Below the pieces are notes generated by a model, which was given only the letters and a program-made list of their open reading frames with translations, was not told the origin of the DNA and ran no database searches. The position numbers and the translations under genes were made by a program. A DNA stretch of 64,000 bases, from positions 62,001-126,000 of the forward strand of contig JANDJZ010000062.1 of NCBI GenBank assembly GCA_027943245.1. The letters are read 5' to 3'. Below are positions 19,691 to 30,176 of this stretch, piece by piece. The stretch comes from Acanthamoeba sp. SK_2022b (taxonomy: Eukaryota > Discosea > Longamoebia > Acanthamoebidae). The stretch's first letter is position 1. Each line of letters starts with the position of its first letter.

Positions 19691-21139
19691 ATGAAGTTTA
19701 TCATTAAATTGTTCCCGGAAATCACCATCAAGAGCCAATCTGTGCGCTTGCGCTTTATCAAGATTCTCTCGACCAATATTCGCAACGTCCTGAAGCAGTA
19801 TGATGAAACGCTGGCGGTCGTCCGTCACTGGGATCATATCGAAGTTCGCGCCAAAGATGAAAGCCAGCGGCCGATCATTGCCGACGCCCTGACGCGTATT
19901 CCCGGTATCCACCATATTCTGGAAGTGGAAGATCGCGCTTATACCGATATCCACCACATCTTTGAGCAGACGCTGGAAGCCTACCGCGCCCAGCTGGAAG
20001 GCAAAACCTTCTGCGTGCGCGTCAAGCGCCGCGGCAAGCAGGCGTTCAACTCGCAGGACGTGGAGCGCTACGTCGGCGGCGGCCTGAACCAACACATCGA
20101 AAGCGCGCGCGTTAACCTTACCCGCCCGCAGGTCACGGTAAACCTGGAGATCGAAGACGACAAGCTGATGTTGGTCAAACGCCGCCTCGAAGGCATCGGC
20201 GGTTACCCGGTCGGCACTCAGGAAGACGTAATGTCGCTGATTTCCGGCGGTTTCGACTCGGGCGTGTCCAGCTACATGCTGATGCGCCGCGGCTGCCGCG
20301 TGCACTTCTGCTTCTTCAACCTGGGCGGCGCCGCGCACGAGATCGGCGTGAAGCAGGTGGCGCACTATCTGTGGAATCGCTTCGCCAGCTCGCACAAGGT
20401 GCGCTTCGTCGCCATCGACTTCGAGCCGGTGGTGGGCGAGATCCTGGAGAAGGTCGACGACGGCCAGATGGGCGTGGTGCTCAAGCGCATGATGGTCCGC
20501 GCTGCTTCGCAAGTGGCCGAACGCTACGGCGTGCAGGCGCTGGTGACCGGCGAGGCGCTGGGGCAGGTCTCCAGCCAGACGCTGACCAACCTGCGTTTGA
20601 TCGACAATGCGTCCGATACCCTGATCCTGCGTCCGCTGATCTCGCACGATAAAGAGCACATCATCAAACTGGCGCGCGAAATCGGCACCGAAGACTTCGC
20701 CAAAACTATGCCGGAATACTGCGGTGTGATTTCGAAGAGCCCTACGGTGAAAGCGATCAAGGCCAAGATCGAAGAGGAAGAGAGCCACTTCGATTTCAGC
20801 ATTCTCGACCGGGTGGTGAGCGAAGCGAAGAACGTCGATATTCGCTCTATCGCCGAGCAGGCGCAGGAGCAGGTGACTGAGGTGGAAACCGTCGCGGCCT
20901 TCGGCGCCGACGAGGTGATCCTGGATATCCGCTCCAACGACGAGCAGGAAGAGAAGCCGCTGCAGCTGGAACAGGTTGAAGTGAAAGCGCTGCCGTTCTA
21001 CAAGCTGAGCACCCAGTTCGGCGATCTGGATCAGAGCAAAACCTATCTGCTGTATTGCGAGCGCGGCGTGATGAGCCGCCTGCAGGCGCTGTACCTGCTA
21101 GAGCAAGGCTTCAGCAACGTGAAGGTTTATCGCCCGTAA
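19691..21139 (+). CDS. thiI: tRNA 4-thiouridine synthase / thiamin sulfur carrier sulfurtransferase ThiI
   Basis: ThiI makes 4-thiouridine at tRNA position 8 and delivers sulfur to ThiS for the thiazole of thiamin. The 482 residues comprise a ferredoxin-like/THUMP RNA-binding region (1-165), a PP-loop ATP pyrophosphatase domain ([11 protein letters not shown] near 181) with Cys in P-E-Y-C-G-V-I-S-K near 344, and a C-terminal rhodanese domain whose persulfide Cys lies in [11 protein letters not shown] near 456. All functional cysteines are present. It is monocistronic with a strong terminator. Confidence 0.97.
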   Translation: MKFIIKLFPEITIKSQSVRLRFIKILSTNIRNVLKQYDETLAVVRHWDHIEVRAKDESQRPIIADALTRIPGIHHILEVEDRAYTDIHHIFEQTLEAYRAQLEGKTFCVRVKRRGKQAFNSQDVERYVGGGLNQHIESARVNLTRPQVTVNLEIEDDKLMLVKRRLEGIGGYPVGTQEDVMSLISGGFDSGVSSYMLMRRGCRVHFCFFNLGGAAHEIGVKQVAHYLWNRFASSHKVRFVAIDFEPVVGEILEKVDDGQMGVVLKRMMVRAASQVAERYGVQALVTGEALGQVSSQTLTNLRLIDNASDTLILRPLISHDKEHIIKLAREIGTEDFAKTMPEYCGVISKSPTVKAIKAKIEEEESHFDFSILDRVVSEAKNVDIRSIAEQAQEQVTEVETVAAFGADEVILDIRSNDEQEEKPLQLEQVEVKALPFYKLSTQFGDLDQSKTYLLYCERGVMSRLQALYLLEQGFSNVKVYRP

Positions 21140-21161
21140 CGCACGGAGCGGCATAAATGAC

Positions 21162-21191
21162 AAGGGCTGAACCGGTGTTCAGCCCTTTTTT
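21162..21191 (+). terminator. Terminator after thiI
   Basis: GGGCTGAAC/GTTCAGCCC with a 4-base loop is followed by six T residues. It lies between convergent thiI and yajL. Confidence 0.9.
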
Positions 21192-21204
21192 ATCGGCAAG
21201 CCGC

Positions 21205-21795
21205 TCAGTCGCGAAAATCGTACATCCCCGGGATCAGCACCAGCTGCGCGGCGATCTCCGCCGCTTTGGCCTTGCCGAGCAGCAGGTCTATCAGCTTCAG
21301 CGCGAACTCCATCGCGGTGCCCGGCCCCTGGCTGGTGAGCAGGTTGACGCGGGCGTCGTACACCACGCGGCGCTCCATCCATTTATCCGCCGGGATCTGG
21401 TCTTTAAGCCCCGGGAAGCCGGTCATGTTGCCGACCGGGAACAGATCGTGGTGCTGCAGCACCAGCGCCGGTGCCGCGCAGATGGCGGCGACGATGTTGC
21501 CCTGCAGATGCATCTGCCGCACTTTTTCCACCAGCAGCGGGCTGTCGCGGAAGCATTCTGCGCCTTTCAGGCCGCCGGGCAGCACGATGGCGTCGAACGG
21601 CTCATCGACGATCGCCACCAGCGGCGCGTCGGCCAGCAGTTTGACGCCGCGCGAACAGACGATAGTCAGCTCGCCGTCGCCGGCAACGCTGGCGGTAGTG
21701 ACTTTTACGCCCGCCCGCACCAGCAGATCGATGGTGGTGACGGCTTCGGTTTCTTCGCTACCAGGTGCCAGGCAGACCAGCGCCGATACGCTCAT
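21205..21795 (-). CDS. yajL: Protein/nucleotide deglycase-like YajL (DJ-1 family)
   Basis: This DJ-1/PfpI-family protein is linked to oxidative stress and glyoxal damage repair. The start at 21795 ([12 protein letters not shown]) is chosen because AGGA is well spaced from it and because it places the reactive cysteine of A-A-I-C-A-A-P at position 106, as in E. coli YajL (196 residues); an ATG two codons earlier is too close to the AGGA. The first 38 bp overlap the end of panE, so translation is probably coupled. Confidence 0.94.
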   Translation of the reverse strand: MSVSALVCLAPGSEETEAVTTIDLLVRAGVKVTTASVAGDGELTIVCSRGVKLLADAPLVAIVDEPFDAIVLPGGLKGAECFRDSPLLVEKVRQMHLQGNIVAAICAAPALVLQHHDLFPVGNMTGFPGLKDQIPADKWMERRVVYDARVNLLTSQGPGTAMEFALKLIDLLLGKAKAAEIAAQLVLIPGMYDFRD

Positions 21796-22669
21796 ATTCA
21801 TTTTCCTTTCGTTTAATCAGTTCAAACAGCCGCGCATTCTCCGGCAGCGCGAGGCCGTGGCTGCGCGCGCGGCGCAGCAGATAGCCGGTGATGTAGTCGA
21901 TCTCGGTGTGCCGCTGGCTGCGGATGTCCTGCAGCATCGACGAAACGTTGTCGGCGGTGCTGTGGATCACGTCCATCACGTATTGCATCAAACCTTCGCA
22001 GGAGGTGTGGTAGCCCTCCATCGCCATCACGCTGGCGACTTCACGGCACAGCGTTTCGATCTGTTCCGGGTAGCGCTGCAGATCGCCGTTACGGCAGCCG
22101 TACAGCGCCGTCAGCGGGTTGATCACGCAGTTGACCGCCAGCTTGCGCCAGTTGGCCGAGGCGATGTTGTTGTGCCAGGCAACGTCGGGCAGCGCCTGAT
22201 GCAGCACTTCTGCCAGGTGGCTGAGGTGCTGGGCGGCCGGCGAGGTCGGGCCGATGTGGGTGATGCCGGTGGCGACGTGGATAATGGTGCTGCCTTCGTG
22301 GCGCGCGGCGTGGGTGGTGGTGCCCTGCAGGATCGGCTGGCCGTTCGGCGGCAGCTCCTCTTGGGTGCCCATGCCGTTGTGCAGCAGCAAAATGGCGCAC
22401 TGGGGGTTCAGCTTCGGCAGCAGTGCGCTGACCGCGCTGGACACCTGCCAGGCTTTCAGCGTCACCAGCAGCAGCTCACTTTGCGCAAGGTGCTCCGGAT
22501 CGTTAGTGGGCAAGTTGCGATTAAACGAGACGCCTTCCGGCTCTATCACGTTCACCGCGCAAAAAGGCTGCGGCACTCTTAGCCATCCCTGTACATCGTG
22601 GCCCTGCTGATACAGCCTGGAGAGCCACAGTTGTCCGAGCGCGCCGCAACCAAGAATAGTTATTTTCAT
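21758..22669 (-). CDS. panE: 2-dehydropantoate 2-reductase
   Basis: PanE reduces ketopantoate to pantoate with NADPH in coenzyme A synthesis. The 303-residue protein has the N-terminal Rossmann motif [11 protein letters not shown], the catalytic Lys in [16 protein letters not shown] (near 175) and the Glu in [10 protein letters not shown] (near 255). AAGGAGAC lies ahead of the ATG. It overlaps yajL and is divergent from yajQ. Confidence 0.96.
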   Translation of the reverse strand: MKITILGCGALGQLWLSRLYQQGHDVQGWLRVPQPFCAVNVIEPEGVSFNRNLPTNDPEHLAQSELLLVTLKAWQVSSAVSALLPKLNPQCAILLLHNGMGTQEELPPNGQPILQGTTTHAARHEGSTIIHVATGITHIGPTSPAAQHLSHLAEVLHQALPDVAWHNNIASANWRKLAVNCVINPLTALYGCRNGDLQRYPEQIETLCREVASVMAMEGYHTSCEGLMQYVMDVIHSTADNVSSMLQDIRSQRHTEIDYITGYLLRRARSHGLALPENARLFELIKRKENEYERIGAGLPGTW

Positions 22670-22851
22670 TCAGTCTCCTTGGAAACACGGGAATACCGCT
22701 CAATTACCGTGAATTAACTATAGGCTTTATGGCAGCCCGAAGCGCTATCCCTGCGTGCGTTCAGCAGATTTTGTCTGAGGCGGCAAAGCGGTTATCATGC
22801 TCGGCATCAAAATCGCCTAAGCTATTAGGCACTCATTCAGGAGGAAGAAGT

Positions 22852-23343
22852 ATGCCATCTTTCGACATCGTTTCCGAAATTGATATGCAGGAAGTGCGTA
22901 ACGCCGTTGAGAACGCCACCCGCGATCTCGGCACCCGCTGGGATTTTCGCAACGTGCCGGCCAGCTTTGAGCTAAACGAGAAAGACCAAAGCATCAAGGT
23001 TGCCACCGAGTCTGATTTCCAGGTGCAGCAGCTGCTCGATATTCTGCGCGAAAAGCTGAGCAAGCGCAGCATCGACGGCGCCGCGCTGGAGATCCCGGAA
23101 GAGTTTACCCACAGCGGTAAAACCTACAGCGTGGAAGCCAAGCTGAAGCAGGGGATTGAAACCTCTGTGGCGAAGAAAATCGTCAAGCTGATCAAAGACA
23201 GCAAGCTGAAGGTGCAGGCGCAGATCCAGGGCGAAGAAGTGCGGGTGACCGGCAAGTCACGCGACGATTTGCAGAGCGTGATGGCGCTGGTGCGCGGCGG
23301 CGATCTGGGGCAGCCGTTCCAGTTCAAGAACTTCCGCGATTAA
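22852..23343 (+). CDS. yajQ: Nucleotide-binding protein YajQ (UPF0234)
   Basis: This 163-residue protein has two ferredoxin-like half domains and the family start [11 protein letters not shown], preceded by AGGAGGAAG. YajQ proteins bind nucleotides, and relatives in Xanthomonas bind cyclic di-GMP; its role in enterobacteria is unclear. A long in-frame upstream opening exists but no second ribosome site supports it. Confidence 0.94.
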   Translation: MPSFDIVSEIDMQEVRNAVENATRDLGTRWDFRNVPASFELNEKDQSIKVATESDFQVQQLLDILREKLSKRSIDGAALEIPEEFTHSGKTYSVEAKLKQGIETSVAKKIVKLIKDSKLKVQAQIQGEEVRVTGKSRDDLQSVMALVRGGDLGQPFQFKNFRD

Positions 23344-23351
23344 TCTCTACG

Positions 23352-23377
23352 GGGCCGGCATTGCCGGCCCTGATTCT
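23352..23377. terminator. Bidirectional hairpin between yajQ and yajR
   Basis: GGGCCGGC pairs with GCCGGCCC around ATT (23352-23370). On the plus strand it is followed by TGATTCTTT, a moderate U-tract. It lies between convergent genes. Confidence 0.6.
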
Positions 23378-24742
23378 TTACAGCGAATTGACCAGCGCTT
23401 CCAGCTGACCGCGATTGGTCTGCTTGGTATCCACCTTGACGTAGGCGCTGCGCTCTTCCGGCACTACGATCGCCTCGGCCACGCCGGGCTGCGCCTTCAG
23501 GCGGCTTTCCAGCGCCGAATCTTTCACCGCCAGTTCCGACAGCGTAATGCGCAGGCTGCTGACATACGGCGGTTCTTTCATGGTGCTGCTGACCAGGAAC
23601 CAGAGAGCGGCCAGCACGGCGCCGGCGATAAACACCAAGCCCGCCCCCTGCAAACCGTACAGCCAGCCGCCGAGGCTGCCGCCGATCGCCACGCCGATAA
23701 ACTGGCTGGTGGAGTAGACCCCCATCGCGGTGCCCTTGTAGCCGGCCGGTGACTCTTTGCTGATCAGCGAAGGCAGAATGGCTTCCATCACGTTGAAGGC
23801 CATGAAGAACAGCTGCACGCCGGCGATGATGCCCCACAGGTGCGCGCCGGAGAGCCACAGCAGCACTTCGGCGCAGAACAGCACTGCCACGCAGCCCATA
23901 AAGACCTGCTTCATGCGGCGATATTTTTCGGCATAGATGATGAAAGGCACCACGGCGGCGAACGATACCAGCATGGTGACCAGGTAGACGATCCAGTGCT
24001 CGCTGGCCGCCAGCCCGGCTTTTTCCATCGCCAGCGGCAGCGCCACGAAGCTCGACATCAGCAGGATATGCAGGCACATGATGCCGAAGTTGAGCTTCAG
24101 CAGGCGCGAGTTGCTCAGCACTTTGCGGAAGCTGCCGCGCACGATGCTGGACTCGCGGTTCAGCAGGTGAGTGTCGGCGGAAGGCACCACCGCCAGGGTG
24201 ATGACAATGCCGGCCAGCGCCAGTACGGCGATCATCCAGAACAGCGCATGCAGGCCGAAGGCGTGGGTGATGATAGGGCCCAATACCATGGCGATGGCAA
24301 AGGTGATGCCGAAGCTGACGCCGATAAATGCCATCGCCTTGGTGCGGTTCTGCTCGCGGGTCAGATCGGAGAGCAGCGCCATGACCGCGGCGGCGATCGC
24401 GCCGGAGCCTTGCAGCGCGCGGCCGAGGATCACGCCCCAGATCGAATCGGTCGCGGCGGCGATCACGCTGCCGAGGGCAAAGATCAGCAGGCCGCCGACG
24501 ATCAGCGGCTTGCGGCCGATGCGATCGGACACCAGGCCGAACGGGATTTGAAACACCGCCTGCGCCAGGCCGTAGATGCCGATGGCGATGCCGATCAGCG
24601 CTTCGCTGGCGCCGTTGAGCGCCATGCCGTAGGTGGTCAGCACCGGCAGTACCATAAACATGCCGAGCATGCGCAGGGAGAATACGGTGCCCAATCCCCA
24701 GGTGGCGCGGCGCTCCTGCGGGGTCATTGAATTATCGTTCAC
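23378..24742 (-). CDS. yajR: MFS transporter YajR
   Basis: This inner-membrane major facilitator has 12 helices (about 1-385) plus a C-terminal ferredoxin-like YAM domain (about 385-454, ending V-D-T-K-Q-T-N-R-G-Q-L-E-A-L-V-N-S-L). The MFS motif A is G-L-V-S-D-R-I-G-R-K-P. The GTG at 24742 with GAGG six bases upstream gives 454 residues, the E. coli size; an ATG nine codons earlier is less likely. The transported substrate is unknown, with efflux of small molecules suggested for the family. Confidence 0.92.
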   Translation of the reverse strand: MNDNSMTPQERRATWGLGTVFSLRMLGMFMVLPVLTTYGMALNGASEALIGIAIGIYGLAQAVFQIPFGLVSDRIGRKPLIVGGLLIFALGSVIAAATDSIWGVILGRALQGSGAIAAAVMALLSDLTREQNRTKAMAFIGVSFGITFAIAMVLGPIITHAFGLHALFWMIAVLALAGIVITLAVVPSADTHLLNRESSIVRGSFRKVLSNSRLLKLNFGIMCLHILLMSSFVALPLAMEKAGLAASEHWIVYLVTMLVSFAAVVPFIIYAEKYRRMKQVFMGCVAVLFCAEVLLWLSGAHLWGIIAGVQLFFMAFNVMEAILPSLISKESPAGYKGTAMGVYSTSQFIGVAIGGSLGGWLYGLQGAGLVFIAGAVLAALWFLVSSTMKEPPYVSSLRITLSELAVKDSALESRLKAQPGVAEAIVVPEERSAYVKVDTKQTNRGQLEALVNSL

Positions 24743-24895
24743 ATCAAACCTCGGTAAAAACCATGCCATCAGACGTTGAAACAGCGCCTGATGGCATGAC
24801 TTCTGTAAAGCTGCGTCATTTTAGTGTGCAGGGCAGGGGGGGTAAATCGAATGTTGTTTAACAGATATTACAGTTCGGCCGCTTTTCGGCGTGAC

Positions 24896-24925
24896 AAATA
24901 AAATGGGCCGCAAAAGCGGCCCATT
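24896..24925 (-). terminator. Terminator of the cyoABCDE operon
   Basis: On the minus strand ATGGGCCGC pairs with GCGGCCCAT around TTTT and is followed by TTTATTTG, just after the cyoE stop. Confidence 0.85.
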
Positions 24926-24940
24926 CACAGATGATTTGGC

Positions 24941-25834
24941 TTACCAAACGTAGGTCACCAGCGCTTCAGGCGCCGCCGTGGCGCTGAAGTCGATCGACAT
25001 CATCACGCTCAGCGAGGTGATGGCGACGATGGAGAACACGAACAGTTTACGCGCCCAGACGCTGTCGTTTTCGGTCTTGTAACCGCGCAGCGCCATGCCG
25101 AGCCACCATACGCTCACCGCTGCAGCGACGATCAGGTACTTGTAGCCGGCATAACCTACCAAGGTCAGCATCAACGTGGCGATCATAAACGCCAGGATGT
25201 AGACCGTGATGTGGTTCTTGGCGACGGAAATGCCTTTCACCACCGGCAGGACCGGAATGTTGGCCGCCTGGTAATCTTTAAAGCGGAAGATAGCGATCGC
25301 ATAAGAATGCGGCATCTGCCACAGGCTAAAGATAGCCAGCAGGATCAACGCGCCGGCGTCGAACTCGTTGGTCACCGCGCAATAGCCGATAACCGGCGGC
25401 GCGGCGCCCGACAGGCTGCCGATCAGCGTGCCGTAGACCGAGTGGCGTTTCATGTACAGGCTGTAAACGCCGACATAAACCACGAAGCCCATCACCGCCA
25501 GCCACATGGCCAGCGGGTTGGCCGCGATATACAGCAACGCGAAGCCCGCAATACCCAACACGGTCGCATAAACCAGGGTGACACTCGGCGCGATCAGGCC
25601 TTTTACCAGCACCCGATTCTTCGTTCTCTCCATTTTCTTGTCGATGTCGCGGTCGATGTAGTTGTTAAACACACAGCCCGACGCGACCACCAACGAGACA
25701 CCCACCAGGGTGGCGAGAAACAGGGGATAGTCGATGCTCCCTTTGGAAGCGAGCAGGAATCCCCCAACGACAGAAATTAAATTGCCGAAAATAATTCCTG
25801 GTTTAGTGACTTGCAGGTATTGCTTAATCATCAC
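24941..25834 (-). CDS. cyoE: Protoheme IX farnesyltransferase (heme O synthase)
   Basis: CyoE attaches farnesyl to heme B, producing heme O for the CyoB active site. The 297-residue UbiA-family membrane protein has about nine helices. The prenyl-diphosphate/Mg motif [15 protein letters not shown] lies near 57-71. The start [12 protein letters not shown] matches the family. It is the last gene of cyoABCDE, 14 bp after cyoD. Confidence 0.97.
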   Translation of the reverse strand: MMIKQYLQVTKPGIIFGNLISVVGGFLLASKGSIDYPLFLATLVGVSLVVASGCVFNNYIDRDIDKKMERTKNRVLVKGLIAPSVTLVYATVLGIAGFALLYIAANPLAMWLAVMGFVVYVGVYSLYMKRHSVYGTLIGSLSGAAPPVIGYCAVTNEFDAGALILLAIFSLWQMPHSYAIAIFRFKDYQAANIPVLPVVKGISVAKNHITVYILAFMIATLMLTLVGYAGYKYLIVAAAVSVWWLGMALRGYKTENDSVWARKLFVFSIVAITSLSVMMSIDFSATAAPEALVTYVW

Positions 25835-25848
25835 GTGCAGCTCAGCTC

Positions 25849-26187
25849 TTAATCGACCATCATATTGATGTTGAGGTTGTACATAATCCAGAGTGAACCT
25901 ACAACAACGATACCGATGATCATAGCGGTGAACAGCAATGCCACCAGGTTCCAGCGCTCTTCCGATGAGGTGTTCATGTGCAGGAAGTAAACCAGGTGAA
26001 CAACCACCTGGATAACCGCCATACCGACAACAACCGCCAGGATGGTGGAATGAGAGGCAGTGCCGTTCATTACCATCGCAAATGGAATTACCGTCAGGAT
26101 GATCGACAGGATAAAGCCGACCAGGTATGACTTCACGCTGCCGTGGCTTGCGCCGCCGTGAGAGGTTTCATGGGATGAATGGCTCAT
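25849..26187 (-). CDS. cyoD: Cytochrome bo3 ubiquinol oxidase subunit IV
   Basis: This 112-residue, three-helix membrane protein assists assembly of the bo3 oxidase. The start at 26187 overlaps the cyoC stop by one base (TAATG), giving [12 protein letters not shown] with the usual His/Ser-rich N-terminus. The frame is open further upstream into cyoC but that part is out-of-frame shadow. Confidence 0.96.
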   Translation of the reverse strand: MSHSSHETSHGGASHGSVKSYLVGFILSIILTVIPFAMVMNGTASHSTILAVVVGMAVIQVVVHLVYFLHMNTSSEERWNLVALLFTAMIIGIVVVGSLWIMYNLNINMMVD

Positions 26188-26801
26188 TACATAACCCCCA
26201 GCAGGTAGACAACGGTAAATACGCAGATCCAGACCACGTCCAGGAAGTGCCAGAACAGGCTCAGGCACATCAGGCGGGTTTTGTTGGTCGCGGTCAGGCC
26301 GAACTTGCTCACCTGAATCATCATCACGATGATCCAAATCAGGCCGGAAGTTACGTGCAGACCGTGGGTGCCGACCAGCGCGAAGAAGCTGGACAGGAAC
26401 GCGCTGCGATCCGGACCGAAACCTTCGGCGATCAGGTGATGGAATTCATAGATTTCCATCGCCACAAAGCCCAGACCAAACAGGAAGGTCAGGAACAGCC
26501 AGGTGTTTACACCGCCAACTTTACCCTTGTTCATGGCGATCATCGCCATGCCGTAGGTGATGGAGCTGAACAACAGCAGGAAAGTTTCGACCAGGACAAA
26601 CTTCAGGTCGAAGATGTCTTTGCCTGAGGGACCGCCCGCGGTCCCGTTCACCAGGACTGCATAAGTTGCGAACAAGCTCGCAAACAAAATACAGTCGCTC
26701 ATCAGGTAGATCCAGAATCCGAAGACTTTGGTCTCACCCGCATCGTGGTGCCCATGCTCTGCATGGGCTGCGTTATGATTGGTCAGAGTTTCAGTTGACA
26801 T
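26187..26801 (-). CDS. cyoC: Cytochrome bo3 ubiquinol oxidase subunit III
   Basis: The protein has 204 residues, five membrane helices and a His-rich cytoplasmic N-terminus. It belongs to the heme-copper oxidase subunit III family. It overlaps the end of cyoB by 11 bp and the start of cyoD by 1 bp, indicating coupled translation of the oxidase subunits. Confidence 0.97.
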   Translation of the reverse strand: MSTETLTNHNAAHAEHGHHDAGETKVFGFWIYLMSDCILFASLFATYAVLVNGTAGGPSGKDIFDLKFVLVETFLLLFSSITYGMAMIAMNKGKVGGVNTWLFLTFLFGLGFVAMEIYEFHHLIAEGFGPDRSAFLSSFFALVGTHGLHVTSGLIWIIVMMIQVSKFGLTATNKTRLMCLSLFWHFLDVVWICVFTVVYLLGVM

Positions 26802-28782
26802 GGTTCACGCCTGCTTTACGGATTTGTTCGTAGTGTTGGTTCTCAATGCGCTCGATTTCATCAACCTGCACATAGTAGTCAACATCGTGATCGAAGCTCT
26901 TGCCGATCCAGACAACGATCATACCGATGAAGCCGGCCAGAGCCATCCACCAGATTTCCCAAATCATTGCGAAACCGAAGACCAGGCTGAAGAAGGCGAT
27001 GATCACGCCGGCGCCGGTGTTCTTAGGCATATGAATCGGTTCGTATTTAGCCGGTTTCTTATACGCTTCGCCTTTTTCTTTCATGTCCCAGAATTCATCA
27101 CGGTCATGAATCTGCGGCACTACGGCAAAGTTATAGAACGGCGGTGGAGACGAGGTTGACCACTCCAGAGTACGAGCACCCCATGGGTCACCGGTCAGAT
27201 CGCGGTTCTGTTCGCGGTCACGGATACTGACGAAGATCTGGATCAGCTGGCACAGGATGCCGCAGGCGATCAGCGCCGCACCGCCGGCTGCAACCAGCAG
27301 CAGAGGGTGGAACTCAGGGTTGATGTTCTGGCTGATACGACGGGTCATGCCCATAAAGCCCAATGCGTACAGCGGCATGAAGGCGGTGAAGAAGCCGATG
27401 ATCCAGAACCAGAACGCGCGGATGCCCCATTTTTCGTTCAGCGTGAAGCCGAAGGATTTCGGGAACCAGTAGGTCAGGCCCGCGAAGCAACCGAACACCA
27501 CGCCGCCGATGATGACGTTGTGGAAGTGAGCGATCAGGAACAGGCTGTTGTGCAGCACGAAGTTCGCGCCCGGCACGGCCAGCAGAACGCCGGTCATACC
27601 ACCTACGGAGAAGGTGATGATGAAGCCAACGGTCCACAGCATCGCGGAGTTGAGCTTGATACGGCCCTGATACATGGTGAACAGCCAGTTGAAGATTTTC
27701 ACCCCGGTAGGGATGGAAATGATCATGGTGGCGATACCGAAGAAGGCGTTAACGTTCGCGCCGGACCCCATGGTGAAGAAGTGGTGCAGCCAGACGATGA
27801 ACGACAGAACGGTGATCGCGATGGTTGCCCATACCAGTGAGGTATAGCCGAACAGGCGTTTTCTGGAGAAGGTCGCGGTGACTTCGGAGAACACGCCGAA
27901 CACCGGCAGAACCAGGATATACACCTCTGGGTGACCCCAGGCCCAAATCAGGTTGATGTACATCATCATGTTGCCGCCCATATCATTGGTGAAGAAATGG
28001 GTGCCCAGATAGCGATCCAGGGTCAGCAGCGCGATGGTGACGGTCAGAATTGGGAAAGAAACGATGATCAGGACGTTAGTACACAGGGCCGCCCAAGTGA
28101 ACACCGGCATCTTCATCATAGGCATGCCAGGGGCACGCATCTTCAGAATGGTGGCGAAGAAGTTCACGCCGGTCAGCAGGGTACCCAGACCGGAAATCTG
28201 CAGACTCCAGATCCAGTAATCGACCCCGACGCCAGGACTGTACTCTTTACCGGACAGCGGCGGATACGCCAGCCAACCGGTCTGAGCGAACTCACCGACC
28301 CCCAGGGAGATGTTGATCAGCACAACGCCCACCACGAAGAACCAGAAGCTCAGGGAGTTCAGGAACGGGAAGGCGACGTCGCGCGCACCGATTTGCAGCG
28401 GCACCACGACGTTCATCAGGCCGACCACGAAAGGCATCGCCATGAAGAAGATCATGATAACGCCGTGCGCGGTGAAGATCTGGTCGTAGTGGTGCGGCGG
28501 CAGGAACCCGGCTTCGCCGGCGGACGCCAACGCCTGCTGGCTACGCATCATGATGGCGTCGGCGAAGCCGCGCAGCAGCATGACCATCGCCACGATGATG
28601 TACATGATACCAATTTTTTTATGGTCGACCGAAGTCAGCCATTCGCTCCACAGCCACTTCCATTTGCCGAAATATGTCAGCAGCGCCAGCACTGCCAGGC
28701 CCCCGACAATAATTGCGGCTACGGTGACCATGATGATCGGTTCGTGGTACGGAACCGCATCAAGTGTTAATTTTCCCAACAT
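26791..28782 (-). CDS. cyoB: Cytochrome bo3 ubiquinol oxidase subunit I
   Basis: This is the catalytic heme-copper subunit of 663 residues and about 15 helices. It holds heme b, heme o3 and CuB, reduces oxygen to water and pumps protons. Conserved stretches include [14 protein letters not shown] (heme ligand His), [11 protein letters not shown] (the CuB His-Tyr segment), [10 protein letters not shown] and the I-A-H-F-H-N-V-I heme ligands. It lies 3 bp after cyoA. Confidence 0.98.
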   Translation of the reverse strand: MLGKLTLDAVPYHEPIIMVTVAAIIVGGLAVLALLTYFGKWKWLWSEWLTSVDHKKIGIMYIIVAMVMLLRGFADAIMMRSQQALASAGEAGFLPPHHYDQIFTAHGVIMIFFMAMPFVVGLMNVVVPLQIGARDVAFPFLNSLSFWFFVVGVVLINISLGVGEFAQTGWLAYPPLSGKEYSPGVGVDYWIWSLQISGLGTLLTGVNFFATILKMRAPGMPMMKMPVFTWAALCTNVLIIVSFPILTVTIALLTLDRYLGTHFFTNDMGGNMMMYINLIWAWGHPEVYILVLPVFGVFSEVTATFSRKRLFGYTSLVWATIAITVLSFIVWLHHFFTMGSGANVNAFFGIATMIISIPTGVKIFNWLFTMYQGRIKLNSAMLWTVGFIITFSVGGMTGVLLAVPGANFVLHNSLFLIAHFHNVIIGGVVFGCFAGLTYWFPKSFGFTLNEKWGIRAFWFWIIGFFTAFMPLYALGFMGMTRRISQNINPEFHPLLLVAAGGAALIACGILCQLIQIFVSIRDREQNRDLTGDPWGARTLEWSTSSPPPFYNFAVVPQIHDRDEFWDMKEKGEAYKKPAKYEPIHMPKNTGAGVIIAFFSLVFGFAMIWEIWWMALAGFIGMIVVWIGKSFDHDVDYYVQVDEIERIENQHYEQIRKAGVNHVN

Positions 28783-28785
28783 CAG

Positions 28786-29736
28786 TTATTCCTCGGCTCC
28801 GGCGTGAGCAGCATGTTCACCCATGTCCATACCTTGGCTCATGTCCATGCCTTCGTGCGCGCCAGCGCCCTTGTGCATATCCATGTCGCCCATGAATTTG
28901 GCAATTGTTTCTTTGAACAAATTCGGTTTGACAGCGGCAAAGTACTCAACCGGGTTGTTTTCACTCGGCTCTGCCAGTTTGTTAAAGTCGTCGGTGGTGT
29001 TCAGGTTTTTAGACGATGCCTTCACCTTGGCCACCCACTGATCGAAGTCGCCTTCGGTCGGGGTAACGATCGCGGTGAATTTCATACCGGAGAAGCCTGC
29101 GCCGCTGTAGCTGCTGGAGATGCCCTTGTAGGCACCGGCTTCGTTGCCGATCAGGTGCAGTTTGGTCTGCATGCCGGCCATCGCATAAATCTGTCCACCC
29201 AACTGCGGGATAAAGAACGAGTTCATTACCGAGTTAGAGGTGATCTTGAATTCGACTGGAACATCTTTCGGGAAAGCCAGCTCATTAACGGTCGCAATGC
29301 CTTGTTCCGGGTAGATGAACAGCCATTTCCAGTCGAGCGACACCACTTCGATCGTCATCGGCTTCTTGTCGGTGACAATCGGCTTGAACGGGTCGAGCTC
29401 GTGGGTAGTCTTCCAGGTAATGGTGCCAAGGATGGCGATGATAATGATAGGAATGGTCCAGACGACCGCTTCGATCTTGTTGGAGTGGGCCCAGTTCGGA
29501 CTGTACTTGGCGTCTTTGTTGGAAGAACGATACTTCCAGGCAAAGGCGAACGCCATGAAGATAACTGGCACCACCACGATCAACATCAACGCGATTGCAG
29601 TGATAATCAGTGTCCGTTGCTCAACACCAATTGCTCCTTTGGGATTCATCAAAACCATATCGCAGCCACTGAGCAATACAGTGCCTGCGATTAATGACAG
29701 CATCCCAATACTTTTATTGTATTTCTTAAGTCTCAT
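28786..29736 (-). CDS. cyoA: Cytochrome bo3 ubiquinol oxidase subunit II
   Basis: The protein has 316 residues: a lipoprotein-type signal ending L-L-S-G-C, two membrane helices and a periplasmic cupredoxin-like domain. The CuA cysteine motif of cytochrome c oxidases is absent, as expected for a quinol oxidase. The last 35 or so residues are rich in Met, His, Asp and Gly (repeated G-M-D-M), a metal-binding-like tail also known in enterobacterial relatives. It is the first gene of the operon, with a good sigma70 promoter 50-80 bp upstream. Confidence 0.97.
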   Translation of the reverse strand: MRLKKYNKSIGMLSLIAGTVLLSGCDMVLMNPKGAIGVEQRTLIITAIALMLIVVVPVIFMAFAFAWKYRSSNKDAKYSPNWAHSNKIEAVVWTIPIIIIAILGTITWKTTHELDPFKPIVTDKKPMTIEVVSLDWKWLFIYPEQGIATVNELAFPKDVPVEFKITSNSVMNSFFIPQLGGQIYAMAGMQTKLHLIGNEAGAYKGISSSYSGAGFSGMKFTAIVTPTEGDFDQWVAKVKASSKNLNTTDDFNKLAEPSENNPVEYFAAVKPNLFKETIAKFMGDMDMHKGAGAHEGMDMSQGMDMGEHAAHAGAEE

Positions 29737-30176
29737 CTAACGACCTCAATAACAAAGGCTCAATTGTCGTTTCATGTGTGCGGGCATTTTACGGGAAGGT
29801 TGCAGTACTGTAAACATGCTTAAGGGAGTGTCAGCGGCTTGTTGACACTTTCTGTTAAGGGGGTCACAGATGTAACCCTGCGTGACAATTTACCAATGAC
29901 AACAACGCGTTGGCACGCTGAATCGTGACGAGCAGCCCGTATGTTAAGGAAAACTAAAGGTATGATGAATTTGGCGAAGAAATGCGCGGCGGGGAAATAC
30001 GCAGAAAAGGTTTATTTAATGTAAAATAATTGTGTCTTAAAGGTGAATTTAATTTTATTTCCGAGTGCGGCAGTCGGATAAAAAAATAATTTCCGCGTCG
30101 ATTATCTTTTTTTACCAAAATAAATATACCCGCGGATCGCTTTTTTTTCGGCCGGCGAAATCGCCGGCCGGTCAGA
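29737..30176. other. Gene-free ampG-cyoA spacer
   Basis: This 440-bp stretch holds the cyo promoter near 29.8 kb, inverted repeats at 29828-29848 and 29862-29886 (GTCAC/GTGAC), and an AT-rich tract at 29990-30145 without a credible gene. A hairpin CGGCCGGCGA/TCGCCGGCCG at 30149-30170 lies just past the ampG stop. Confidence 0.6.
29786..29814 (-). promoter_or_regulatory. Sigma70 promoter of cyoABCDE
   Basis: On the minus strand TTTACA (29809-29814), a 17-bp spacer and TAAAAT (29786-29791) lie about 50 bp before cyoA. Further upstream, GTGTCA and TGACAC form an inverted repeat (29828-29848) placed where an activator could bind. Confidence 0.75.

Noticed and set aside
28786..29736. Cytochrome c oxidase subunit II
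   Set aside because: The paired-cysteine CuA motif is absent; gene order and cyoE make it a quinol oxidase.
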